A stretch of DNA of 64,000 bases from Bacteroidales bacterium. Lineage in GTDB: Bacteria; Bacteroidota; Bacteroidia; Bacteroidales; UBA932. The number at the start of each line of letters is the position of its first letter. The first letter of the stretch is position 1. The DNA is taken from contig JAFQGK010000024.1 of NCBI GenBank assembly GCA_017398335.1, positions 1-64,000 on the forward strand, given 5' to 3'. Of the stretch, positions 17,251-25,762 are shown piece by piece. A program made the position numbers and the translations under genes. The notes beneath the pieces were generated by a model that was not told where the DNA came from, searched no databases, and saw only the letters and a program-made list of their open reading frames with translations.

Positions 17251-18144
17251 ATGAAAAGAGTCAGAATTATAATATATGCAATTGCAGCAGCGCTTATAGC
17301 TGTGTCCTGCAGCAAGGAAGTATTGAGCGATACCAGTGTCATCAAGGTCGCTTCCTACGAGGAGAATGACTTTGACAGGTGGCTCAAGGTCAATTTCCTG
17401 ACCCCTTATAATATAGATTTTGTATATCGTTATGAGTTCTTCGAATCCGACATGAACTATTATACGGTTCCTGCGGATATGAAAAGTTCAATAATGATGG
17501 CGCATCTTGTAAAGTACCTCTGCATAGAATCTTACGATGAAGTGGCCGGGATAGCCTTTACAAGAACATATTTCCCTAAGATGTTCTTCCTTATCGGCGA
17601 ATTCGAGTACAGGAACAACGGAACCATTATTCTTGGTACTGCTGAGGGTGGAAAGAAAATCCTTCTTTCCGGCCTGAATTATCTGGAATCCATTTCGGAC
17701 AACATAGAAATGCTGAATTTCTACTATATCAAGACAATTCATCATGAGTTTGTCCATATTCTTAATCAGACCACAGAGTATTCAGCCGATTATCAGCTGA
17801 TTACCGGATCAGGGTATGTCGCAGACAGCTGGAGCGAGTCCCCATATGACCAGGGATTCCTTGAGAGAGGCTTCATCAGTGCATATTCACAGCAGTCTGC
17901 TGACGAAGACTTTGCAGAGATGATGTCAACCTATATCACCAATTCCAAGGAATGGTGGGATGCTCAGATGGAAGCTGCCGGTCCTGTAGGACGCGTGTTC
18001 ATTGCGAAGAAACTCGATCTTGTACGTGACTACATGAGGGATGAGTTCGATATCGATATTGATGAACTTCGTTCGACCCTTATGCGCCGTCAGAAGGATA
18101 TCGAGAACGGAAAGATAGATCTTACCTCTGTTGAAATCAAATAA
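17251..18144 (+). CDS. Surface zinc metallopeptidase lipoprotein (Peptidase_Mx1 type)
   Basis: Matches the 'substrate import-associated zinc metallohydrolase lipoprotein' type that travels with SusC/SusD. The 297-residue protein has a lipoprotein signal peptide (IYAIAAALIAVSC, Cys at 17). The active site is HHEFVHILNQ, with HExxH at residues 165-169, and a probable third zinc ligand in ADEDFAEMM (E219). Such enzymes are believed to act at the cell surface on peptides or proteins before import; the real substrate is not known. It lies 12 bases after susD. Confidence 0.85.
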   Translation: MKRVRIIIYAIAAALIAVSCSKEVLSDTSVIKVASYEENDFDRWLKVNFLTPYNIDFVYRYEFFESDMNYYTVPADMKSSIMMAHLVKYLCIESYDEVAGIAFTRTYFPKMFFLIGEFEYRNNGTIILGTAEGGKKILLSGLNYLESISDNIEMLNFYYIKTIHHEFVHILNQTTEYSADYQLITGSGYVADSWSESPYDQGFLERGFISAYSQQSADEDFAEMMSTYITNSKEWWDAQMEAAGPVGRVFIAKKLDLVRDYMRDEFDIDIDELRSTLMRRQKDIENGKIDLTSVEIK

Positions 18145-18156
18145 GGAGGGAATGGC

Positions 18157-19461
18157 ATGAGAAAAATCAGAATAATAGCTATAGTATCGACACTTCTTGT
18201 TGTTGCAGCTATGTCTTCTTGCCAGAAGGAAGACAATATGGCATTTGAAAAATCTGCTACGGAGAGACTCAATGATATGATTGAAGATGTCAAGTCTATA
18301 CTGGTAGCGGAAGAAAACGGATGGGTGATGAAATGCTATGTCGGCTCCAATGCATCCAGCGGTGGCTTTGTCTACACTTTGAAGTTCAGTTCATCTGATG
18401 CTGAGGTAGGCTTTGAATATGCGTCGAATTTCAATGGAATGGAGCAGGATGCTACGATAACATCGCTTTATAAGGTTACAGACGATAATGGTCCGGTGCT
18501 CTCATTCGATACTTACAATTCCTTCATTCACTATTTCTCGACCCCAAGTTCTGCATATTATCAGGCGATGGGCGGTGATTTTGAATTTGAGATCGTCGAT
18601 ATTTCTCCTGATAAGATAGAGATGATAGGAAGACGTTCACGTAACCAGGTCACTCTCGAGCCGCTCGAGATGACAGGAAGTGAATATATCAATGGAGTAG
18701 TTGAAATGGCAGGCAGTTTCAATCCTTACTATATAAATGGTAAGATCGGAACCGAATCGGTAAAGGGAACTGTTTCATATGATACACGTCATATAAGGAT
18801 ATCGACGGAGTCAGGCAGTCAGAATATTCCATTCTGCTTTGTGCCGGACGGCATCAGCCTTTATTATCCGATTGAGCTGGGAGGTGTGCAGATTCAGGAG
18901 CTGAAGTATGATATGCAGACAATGAAACTTTCAGCAGAATCAGTGGAACTTCAAGGTGCTGTGCCGGAAGGATGGTTGCCGTACGATACATATGCGGGTG
19001 ACTATACACTCAAATATGCGGGTTCATTCACTGCAGATATAACGTTGACACCTGCTGTTACCAACAGTACCTATGTGCTCTCCGGCCTTAACAAGAAATA
19101 TACGCTTGAACTGAAGTATAATATGCAGACAGGAAAACTGATGCTTTATTCTCAGCTGATAGGTGCTGTTGGGGACTATTCCATATATTTCAGTGCATGG
19201 GCACTCGATTGCGGTGGAAGCATCACATGGGCACCATTATCAGGAATGATGCTGGAGAAGAATACTGAAGCAGAGGGAACCGTCTATGATTTCGTCCCTA
19301 ACGGATATGTGTGGAGAAATGCTTCAGGAACAAAATGTACACCGGATTCCTTTATCCTCATTGCGTCCAATTCGGTCGAGGCTTACTACTATGACGATCC
19401 TGCGTGGGGAACTAACGGATATCCTCAGTGGCCTTACATTGAATCAATAACCAAAAAGTAA
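18157..19461 (+). CDS. DUF4302-family lipoprotein
   Basis: Function unknown; the family is known mainly as a companion of SusC/SusD and zinc metallohydrolase genes. The 434-residue product has a signal peptide ending MSSCQKED, with acidic residues after the Cys consistent with surface export. The N-terminal SATERLNDMIEDVKSILVAEENGWVMKCY and GGFVYTLKFSSSDAEVGF are typical of DUF4302. The remainder is beta-rich, with two similar strand blocks (YAGDYTLKYAGSFTADITL and KYTLELKYNMQTGKLML). It lies 12 bases downstream of the metallopeptidase. Confidence 0.8.
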   Translation: MRKIRIIAIVSTLLVVAAMSSCQKEDNMAFEKSATERLNDMIEDVKSILVAEENGWVMKCYVGSNASSGGFVYTLKFSSSDAEVGFEYASNFNGMEQDATITSLYKVTDDNGPVLSFDTYNSFIHYFSTPSSAYYQAMGGDFEFEIVDISPDKIEMIGRRSRNQVTLEPLEMTGSEYINGVVEMAGSFNPYYINGKIGTESVKGTVSYDTRHIRISTESGSQNIPFCFVPDGISLYYPIELGGVQIQELKYDMQTMKLSAESVELQGAVPEGWLPYDTYAGDYTLKYAGSFTADITLTPAVTNSTYVLSGLNKKYTLELKYNMQTGKLMLYSQLIGAVGDYSIYFSAWALDCGGSITWAPLSGMMLEKNTEAEGTVYDFVPNGYVWRNASGTKCTPDSFILIASNSVEAYYYDDPAWGTNGYPQWPYIESITKK

Positions 19462-19468
19462 TCCGGCT

Positions 19469-20569
19469 ATGAAAAGATTTATACATAATATAATTTCAGG
19501 AGTCCTTTTCTTCTGTATCGCATCTGTATTGCTCTGCTCATGTGAGGATGAACATATGGCTCCTTCTTCCGGATCTGCTATCTCGATTGTATCTTCTTCT
19601 GTCCTTTTCAATCCGGATGGCGGTACAGGAACAATCGAGTTTGAATCTTCTCAGGAAGTCTCTGCCTACTCGGAGCAGCCGTGGTGCGAGGTCTCAGTAG
19701 AGGGTAATGTCGTGACTGTGACTGCAGAAGCCTATGCAGATCTTGAGAACAGATATGCTTCCATCATCCTTAAGGCTAGCGAAGACTCAGTAAGGGTGGT
19801 GGCTCAGCAGAATGGTATCATAATGTCAGCTGATGTAGCCAGAACGCACACCCTGTCAGATGCTAAGGCTGAGATTTCCTTCAAGGTCGAGTCCAATGCA
19901 AAGGTAAAGGTGAAATCAAGTGCTTCATGGCTGAGATGCGCGCTATCGGACAAGAATGTCACTGTAAACATAAGAGATAATGATAGTGGACACCCTCGTT
20001 CAGGTTGGGTGGAATATTCAAGTGGTAATGTCGCGGATACAATATGGGTTTCCCAGTGCAGCCCAAGCGACCTTTACGGAAACTTCAGGCTTTTAGGCTA
20101 TAATTCAAACAACTCCCTTGTATATCTGCCTGCAACGATATCTGCCGGCACAGCGGAGAATGATCTGAAGGTTTCATGCAATGCAAACGGAGTCATGTGG
20201 TCATTTGATGCTACATTCAATCCGGAATCACATACGGTTTCTATTGTGAATGCACAGAATGTCGGAACGGTTGAGGCATCTGGGTACAGTTTCCATGTCT
20301 TCCTGTGCCTGCTTTCCAGCCTTACAAGTAATTTCAGCTGGGATCCGGAGCTTGTATGCACGGCATCTGTAGGATATGATGACGAACTAGAATCGACGAT
20401 AATCAAGGTAAATCCGTTGACATATACGGGATATAACGGCAATCCGATGGAGGTGGACAGCTTTGTCTTCGCCGCTTTCCAGAACGTGGACGAGGCGACA
20501 GGACTTCCTAAAGGCAATCCTTCTCTATATCCGGCAATCCTGTTTTTCCCTTATTTCCAAAGTCTTTAA
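19469..20569 (+). CDS. Lipoprotein with tandem BACON-like domains
   Basis: Probably a surface binding protein. The 366-residue product has a lipoprotein signal peptide (Cys at about 25, in LLCSCEDEH). Two beta-sandwich BACON-like repeats follow: residues 38-115 (VLFNPDGGTGTIEFES, QPWCEVSVEGN, VRVVAQQN) and 120-200 (AEISFKVESNAKVKVK, ASWLRCALSD, DTIWVSQC). The remaining 160 residues, starting DLYGNFRLLGYN, form an unrecognised beta-rich domain. It starts seven bases after the DUF4302 gene, so it belongs to the same operon. Confidence 0.7.
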   Translation: MKRFIHNIISGVLFFCIASVLLCSCEDEHMAPSSGSAISIVSSSVLFNPDGGTGTIEFESSQEVSAYSEQPWCEVSVEGNVVTVTAEAYADLENRYASIILKASEDSVRVVAQQNGIIMSADVARTHTLSDAKAEISFKVESNAKVKVKSSASWLRCALSDKNVTVNIRDNDSGHPRSGWVEYSSGNVADTIWVSQCSPSDLYGNFRLLGYNSNNSLVYLPATISAGTAENDLKVSCNANGVMWSFDATFNPESHTVSIVNAQNVGTVEASGYSFHVFLCLLSSLTSNFSWDPELVCTASVGYDDELESTIIKVNPLTYTGYNGNPMEVDSFVFAAFQNVDEATGLPKGNPSLYPAILFFPYFQSL

Positions 20570-20591
20570 TACACTTTAAATATTAATGCTT

Positions 20592-21788
20592 ATGAAAAAC
20601 AAATTATTGAGCCTTTTGGCTATGACAGTTGTACTGTTTGCAGGCAGCTGCTCGTATGACGACACTGACCTCCAGAATAGAGTCGGAGAGTTGGAGGAAA
20701 AGGTGACAACCCTTGAGCAGACCGTAACTCAGATGAATACCAATCTGAAGGCGCTCCAGGACATTGTCAATGTCCTTAATTCAGGAGACTACATTACAGA
20801 AGTTTCTGAAATCAAGGCGGGTGATGATGTGATCGGCTACACCATTTCATTCGGTAAGCACGATCCTGTCACTATTTACAATGGTGAGGATGGAAAGAAC
20901 GGCAGTACTCCAGCTATCAGTGTTGTAGTTGGTGCCGATGGAAAATATTATTGGACAGTCAATGGAGAGATTCTTAAGGATGCGACAGGAAATGATGTTT
21001 CTGCAGCCGGTGTTTCACCGCTTCTCCGCATCAATAACGGCGTATGGCAGTACTCTGTCGACAAAGGTACTACCTGGACTGATGTTACTGTTGAGGGATG
21101 GGCTGGTGTAGTTTTCAAGGCCGTTACAGAAGGACAGGATTCCGTTACCATCGAACTTGCTGACGGAACAAAATTCGAGGTACCTAAGGTAAGTGAATTC
21201 GCTCTCGTATTCTCAAAGAATTCATACTATGTTGCAAATGGTGCTGAGTTCTCTCTTGCATATACTATCACTGGTGCTGACGATCAGACCAATCTTATCG
21301 TTTTCCCTAGCGGTGATGTTAAAGCGACAATCGTCAAGGAAAGCGCTTCTGCCGGTGTGATCAAGGTTGTCAAGGGTGCTGAGACACAGAGTGTCCAGAT
21401 CATGGTGGCTGCAAGCAACGGTAAAGGCCAGAAGGATTATGAAATCATCAACTTCAATGAACTCGAGTTCACTTGTACAGCTGTTGACGTAGCTTTCGAA
21501 GCTGCTGCAGGTACTGCTACAGTAGAGATGACCTCTAATGTAGATTACAAGATCGAGTATTCGGAGGAAGCTGCATGGCTGACATATGAGCTTGCTTCAG
21601 CAGAGGGATCAGACGCAAAGGTTCTGACTTTCACTGCAACAGAGAACACTCTCAGAAGAATACGCACCGTATCGGTCGAAATCGTTGATGAGTATGGCTA
21701 TGTGATAGAAACAATAACAGTCGCTCAGGCTGCAGCCGACTATATGTCTGGCGGACAGATCGATGATATTCCTGTCATTCCGGCATAA
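20592..21788 (+). CDS. Lipoprotein: coiled coil, DUF4988-like domain, BACON domain
   Basis: Probable surface stalk or binder of 398 residues. The start at 20592 (MKNKLLSLLAMT) was preferred over 20586. After the lipobox (FAGSCSYDD) comes a coiled coil of leucine heptads, LQNRVGELEEKVTTLEQ to ALQDIVNVLN. A DUF4988-like module follows with YITEVSEI, GYTISFGKHDPVTIYNGEDG and YYWTVNGEIL. The C-terminal 100 residues, with FEAAAGTATVEMTSNVDYKIEYSEEAAWL, form a BACON domain ending VAQAAADYMSGGQIDD. The modular plan matches the first half of the lipoprotein at 382, so the two are likely paralogues. Confidence 0.75.
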   Translation: MKNKLLSLLAMTVVLFAGSCSYDDTDLQNRVGELEEKVTTLEQTVTQMNTNLKALQDIVNVLNSGDYITEVSEIKAGDDVIGYTISFGKHDPVTIYNGEDGKNGSTPAISVVVGADGKYYWTVNGEILKDATGNDVSAAGVSPLLRINNGVWQYSVDKGTTWTDVTVEGWAGVVFKAVTEGQDSVTIELADGTKFEVPKVSEFALVFSKNSYYVANGAEFSLAYTITGADDQTNLIVFPSGDVKATIVKESASAGVIKVVKGAETQSVQIMVAASNGKGQKDYEIINFNELEFTCTAVDVAFEAAAGTATVEMTSNVDYKIEYSEEAAWLTYELASAEGSDAKVLTFTATENTLRRIRTVSVEIVDEYGYVIETITVAQAAADYMSGGQIDDIPVIPA

Positions 21789-21813
21789 GTTTAACCATTA
21801 AAGAGTAATTAAA

Positions 21814-24800
21814 ATGAAAAAGTTATATAGGATTTTCGCAATGGCTGCTCTTGTAATGGCGGCTTCATCTTGCGTTCAGGAACAGTTCGAACCAGTAACG
21901 GAAGAGATCGGATATGGTGAAGGAACTGTAATTTCCGCTTCACTTCCTGCGACTTCAGACACCAAGGTGTCTTATGAAATGGATGCAGAAAATAAGGTGC
22001 TGAAGACCAGATGGGAAGAAGGGGATGTGATTTACTATACTACCGGTTCGGGAAACGGAACTGCCTTCACACAGGTCGGTGCAATTTCCGAGGACGGAAA
22101 GTTCACTCAGTTTGAGGCTTCACTTAATCTGTCTGCAAACAAGAAGATGCTCTTTACGTACCCGGTTTCTTATAAGACCTCGTCAAACGGTAATTTAAGG
22201 ATCTATGCTCATGACGGTACGTTGGAACAGGTTATGGCTGATAACGATTATCTCTACGGCTTTGTTACGACTGATGCCAATAAGGTCCTTCCTAACATCG
22301 AATTCAAGAGAGTTTCCGCTTTCCTTGAAATCAAGGATCTTACTTTCCCTTCAGACGTCAATGCTACAATATCGAAGATATATCTGATGGGACCGAACAT
22401 GGGTAACAGGATATATCTCAATACCAGTACGGAAGAAATTACCGTGTACAGAGATGCCACAATGGTGATCAGCCCTGAGGATTATAATATTGCAGGCGGA
22501 AAGGTTGAGGGTGACAAGGTTCTTTATGCTGCGTTCATTCCTACGGCAGAGGCAGCACAAGGAGACGAGTGCACTCTGATGTTCCAGACAGAAGACGGTA
22601 CTATGTATGAAAAGAAATGGAAGGCCGGCTCAAAATATACGCCAGGCAAGATGTATCAGGTTACAGGTGAAGTTACCAAGCCGATTACATTCAATATCCA
22701 GTTCGAGGATCCTGCAGTGAAGAATATCCTTGTAGGTGGAAATAACTGGTACGGTCTGGATCATAATGGAGACGGTGAACTTTCCAATGTGGAGGCTTCG
22801 CTTGTCACTACGCTCAACTGGATGTTCTATCAGCAGACATCGATTGAGAAGTTCAATGAGTTCGTATACTTCACAGGTGTTTCTACCTTCATCGGAAGCA
22901 ACTCAACCGGCGGTGGTGGATTCTATGGCTGTACCAACCTTAAGGAAATCACCCTTCCGCCTTCAGTTACCGTCATCGGTTCAGATGCATTCAACGGCTG
23001 TACATCTCTTGAGACATTCACAGTTCCTGAAACAGTTGAAAAGATCAATGCAGGTGCATTCAAGAACTGTACATCTCTCAGGGAAATCACAATTCCTTCA
23101 ACTGTAACCTATATGGGTGAAGGATCGACATTCGCCGGATGTACTTCACTTAAGACTCTTACATGGCCGACATCCACTACAGTTATCGGTGCTTCTACAT
23201 TCATGGATTCAGCACTTGAGACATTCGTTATTCCTGAGACAGTTACTGAAATCGGAAATCAGGCATTCATGAATTGTAAGGGCATCACTGCAATCACCAT
23301 CCCTTCTTCGGTAACTAAGATCGGAACCAGTGCCTTTGCAAATTGTACAGGTATTACTGAAATTGTCGTTCCTGAGGGCGTGACTACTCTTGGTAACCAG
23401 GCATTCTTCAATACAGCCCTCAAGACTGTCAGCCTCCCTTCAACAATCACTTCAATCGGATCGAAGGCATTCAACCAGAACCCTTACATCACCAAGTTCA
23501 CTATTGCTGAGGGAACACCATACTCTGTTTCAGATGATGTGTCTATCCTCGTGAAGACCAGTGGTGACGTCGTTGAAGCTGTCGGCTTCTTCGGAAACAA
23601 GACAGAGATTGCCTTCCCTGCAAATGTAAATAAGATCGGTGCTTCATTCGCTGACGGCAGCCCGGATCTCGTGAAGGTAACTATTCCGGCAGTTACTAAT
23701 TTCGGATCAAATACTTTTGCAAACTGTCCGAAGCTGACAACTGCCGTTTATGCTGCGGAGGCTACTACTACAGGAAACAATACATTCCAGAACTGTACTG
23801 CTCTTACTGATGTAACTCTTCCTACAGCTATTACACAGCTTGGTTCGAATCTTTTCAACGGTTGTACAGCACTCAAGACCGTTACAATTCCTGACGGAGT
23901 GAATAAGATCAATTCAGGAGTATTCCGCAATTCAGGAATCGAGGAAATCACTCTTCCTGCAAGCCTTACTGAGATTGTTGCTGATCTCTTCAATGGTTGC
24001 AAGTCGCTTAAGAACATTGCAATTCCGGCTTCTGTCAAGAAGATCAACAATAATGCATTCAAGGATTGTGTATCTCTTGCCAAGATTGAAATCCCAGCCA
24101 GTGTCACTACAATCGGAAATGCTGTCTTCAGCGGTTGTACAGGTCTTACTGACCTTAAGCTTCCTGAAGGACTTACCATTGTAAGCAACAGCCTCCTGAT
24201 GAATTGTACAGGCATCAAGTCCATCACTCTTCCTGAGTCTGTCACGACAATCCAGGCTAATGCGTTCAAGGGTTCGGGTCTTACCGGCTTCACTGTCCCA
24301 TCAAAGGTTACAAAGATCGAGAGCAGTGTATTTGCAGAATGTCCTGACCTCAAGACTGTAACAATACCTGAAACGGTTACAGCCATTGGCATGTGGGCTT
24401 TCCAGAAAAGCGGACTTGAATCAATTACGATTCCTTCAAGTGTGACCAAACTTGAAATGTACACTTTCGAAGAATGTACCAAGCTTAAGACTGTAAACCT
24501 TCCGGAAACTCTTACTTCGATTGCACAGAATCTGTTTGCCGGCTGTACATCACTTGAGACCATCACATTCCCTGAGAGCCTTACCAAGCTTGCAAACAGC
24601 ATCTTTGACGGATGTACAAGCCTTAAGACAGTAAATCTCCCACAGTCTCTGACTGCACTTGGCACCTTTACTTTCCAGAATTGTACAGCACTCAAGAGCT
24701 TTACAGTACCGTCTAAGGTTACTTCACTGGGCGGCTTGACTTTCAGCGGCTGTACATCTTTGGTAGAAGTTATTCTACAGAATCCTGAACCATGCAGCGT

Positions 24801-24945
24801 GTCTACTTCGACCTTCCCTCTTGATACAAACGAGGAACTCGTGTTCTACGTGCCTGACGCATCATTGGATGCATATAAGGCTCATTCTTCATGGTCAAAT
24901 GAAGCATTCGCAGGTAGAATCTTTGCAGTTTCAGCAAGAGAGTAA
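21814..24945 (+). CDS. BspA-like leucine-rich-repeat surface lipoprotein
   Basis: Large surface protein of 1043 residues, likely an adhesin or ligand-binding component. The signal peptide ends ASSCVQEQ. Residues about 25-290 form a beta-rich N-terminal region resembling fimbrillin-like domains (ISASLPATSDTKVSYE, WEEGDVIYYTTG, GKMYQVTGEV). From about residue 370 to 985 run many LRR_5 repeats of about 23 residues, on the pattern F-x-N/G-C-T-S/A-L-K/E-x-I/V-x-I/L-P-x-S/T-V-T-x-I-G-x-x-A/x-F. An irregular stretch near 560-640 breaks the array. The end, VFYVPDASLDAYKAHSSW, is the usual cap of this family. Last gene of the susC operon; a terminator follows. Confidence 0.88.
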   Translation: MKKLYRIFAMAALVMAASSCVQEQFEPVTEEIGYGEGTVISASLPATSDTKVSYEMDAENKVLKTRWEEGDVIYYTTGSGNGTAFTQVGAISEDGKFTQFEASLNLSANKKMLFTYPVSYKTSSNGNLRIYAHDGTLEQVMADNDYLYGFVTTDANKVLPNIEFKRVSAFLEIKDLTFPSDVNATISKIYLMGPNMGNRIYLNTSTEEITVYRDATMVISPEDYNIAGGKVEGDKVLYAAFIPTAEAAQGDECTLMFQTEDGTMYEKKWKAGSKYTPGKMYQVTGEVTKPITFNIQFEDPAVKNILVGGNNWYGLDHNGDGELSNVEASLVTTLNWMFYQQTSIEKFNEFVYFTGVSTFIGSNSTGGGGFYGCTNLKEITLPPSVTVIGSDAFNGCTSLETFTVPETVEKINAGAFKNCTSLREITIPSTVTYMGEGSTFAGCTSLKTLTWPTSTTVIGASTFMDSALETFVIPETVTEIGNQAFMNCKGITAITIPSSVTKIGTSAFANCTGITEIVVPEGVTTLGNQAFFNTALKTVSLPSTITSIGSKAFNQNPYITKFTIAEGTPYSVSDDVSILVKTSGDVVEAVGFFGNKTEIAFPANVNKIGASFADGSPDLVKVTIPAVTNFGSNTFANCPKLTTAVYAAEATTTGNNTFQNCTALTDVTLPTAITQLGSNLFNGCTALKTVTIPDGVNKINSGVFRNSGIEEITLPASLTEIVADLFNGCKSLKNIAIPASVKKINNNAFKDCVSLAKIEIPASVTTIGNAVFSGCTGLTDLKLPEGLTIVSNSLLMNCTGIKSITLPESVTTIQANAFKGSGLTGFTVPSKVTKIESSVFAECPDLKTVTIPETVTAIGMWAFQKSGLESITIPSSVTKLEMYTFEECTKLKTVNLPETLTSIAQNLFAGCTSLETITFPESLTKLANSIFDGCTSLKTVNLPQSLTALGTFTFQNCTALKSFTVPSKVTSLGGLTFSGCTSLVEVILQNPEPCSVSTSTFPLDTNEELVFYVPDASLDAYKAHSSWSNEAFAGRIFAVSARE

Positions 24946-24970
24946 TCTCTCGGTACCATAATACATCAGA

Positions 24971-25002
24971 GAAGCCGACCCGAATGGGCCGGCTTCTTGT
25001 TT
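24971..25002 (+). terminator. Terminator of the susC operon
   Basis: GAAGCCGACCC pairs with GGGCCGGCTTC (one internal mismatch) around a GAAT loop and runs into TTGTTTTG. It lies 25 bases after the last stop and may also serve the convergent rubrerythrin gene. Confidence 0.75.
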
Positions 25003-25030
25003 TGATGATGTCAGAACTTGTGATCTGAGT

Positions 25031-25582
25031 CTATTTGAAGTATCGGTTGAACAATCCCTGGAATCCTGCGCCATGGCGTGCCTCGTCCTTGCACATCTCA
25101 TGTACGGTGTCGTGGATTGCGTCAAGGTTCTGCTGCTTTGCAAGCTTGGCGATACGGAGCTTATCCTCGCACGCACCCTGCTCAGCGAGCATTCTCTTCT
25201 CTACGTTGGTCTTTGTGTCCCATACAACCTCTCCGAGAAGTTCTGCGAACTTTGCAGCATGCTCAGCCTCTTCCCAAGCGTATCTCTTGAATGCCTCTGC
25301 AATCTCAGGATAACCCTCTCTGTCTGCCTGACGGCTCATCGCAAGGTACATACCCACCTCGCAGCACTCACCGTTGAAATGGTCGCGGAGTCCCTTGAGG
25401 ATTTCCGGATCTACATTCTTTGCTGAACCGAGCTTGTGCTCGTCTGCCCATGTAAGCTCACCCTCTGTCTCCTCAATCTCCTCAAAGTTCTCTGCTCCAA
25501 CGTGGCACAATGGGCACTCCTCCGGTGCATTTTCTCCTTCATGAATATAACCGCAAACAAGGCATCTGAATTTCTTTGTCAT
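25031..25582 (-). CDS. Reverse rubrerythrin
   Basis: Non-haem iron protein that reduces hydrogen peroxide in anaerobes. The 183-residue protein has its rubredoxin-like iron centre first (CLVCG and CPLC, residues 8-27) and the ferritin-like diiron domain after it, with the ligand motifs [26 protein letters not shown] and [13 protein letters not shown]. This order is the reverse of classical rubrerythrin, where the rubredoxin domain is C-terminal. Normal length for the reverse type. It has its own promoter and is convergent with the surface operon. Confidence 0.93.
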   Translation of the reverse strand: MTKKFRCLVCGYIHEGENAPEECPLCHVGAENFEEIEETEGELTWADEHKLGSAKNVDPEILKGLRDHFNGECCEVGMYLAMSRQADREGYPEIAEAFKRYAWEEAEHAAKFAELLGEVVWDTKTNVEKRMLAEQGACEDKLRIAKLAKQQNLDAIHDTVHEMCKDEARHGAGFQGLFNRYFK

Positions 25583-25643
25583 AGCTTTTTCCTTTAAAAG
25601 TTAATATAATCTAATTTTGAATAATTCTAATTTGTTTTCATTG

Positions 25644-25674
25644 CAAAGGTAGGGAAATTTTCAATATCTCCAAA
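25644..25674 (-). promoter_or_regulatory. Promoter of the rubrerythrin gene
   Basis: Minus strand: TTTG (25671-25674), 19 bases, TACCTTTG (25644-25651). Both boxes fully match the Bacteroides consensus. Transcription would begin near 25637, giving a leader of about 55 bases. Confidence 0.75.
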
Positions 25675-25734
25675 TCTTTTTATAAATTTTTAACAAACTT
25701 TTTAATTGTGCAGCACTTTGGCAATTACATTAAC

Positions 25735-25742
25735 TATCTTTG
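25735..25742 (+). promoter_or_regulatory. Candidate -7 box for the addB-like gene
   Basis: TATCTTTG matches TAnnTTTG 20 bases before the ATG at 25763. A TTTG at 25717-25720 is too close (14 bases) to be a normal -33 box. Confidence 0.4.
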
Positions 25743-25762
25743 CAGTAACAGGACATGACACC

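Noticed and set aside
23748..24695. A 315-residue open frame antisense to the LRR gene
   Set aside because: The repeated DNA of the LRR array keeps one antisense frame open; the translation simply mirrors the repeats.
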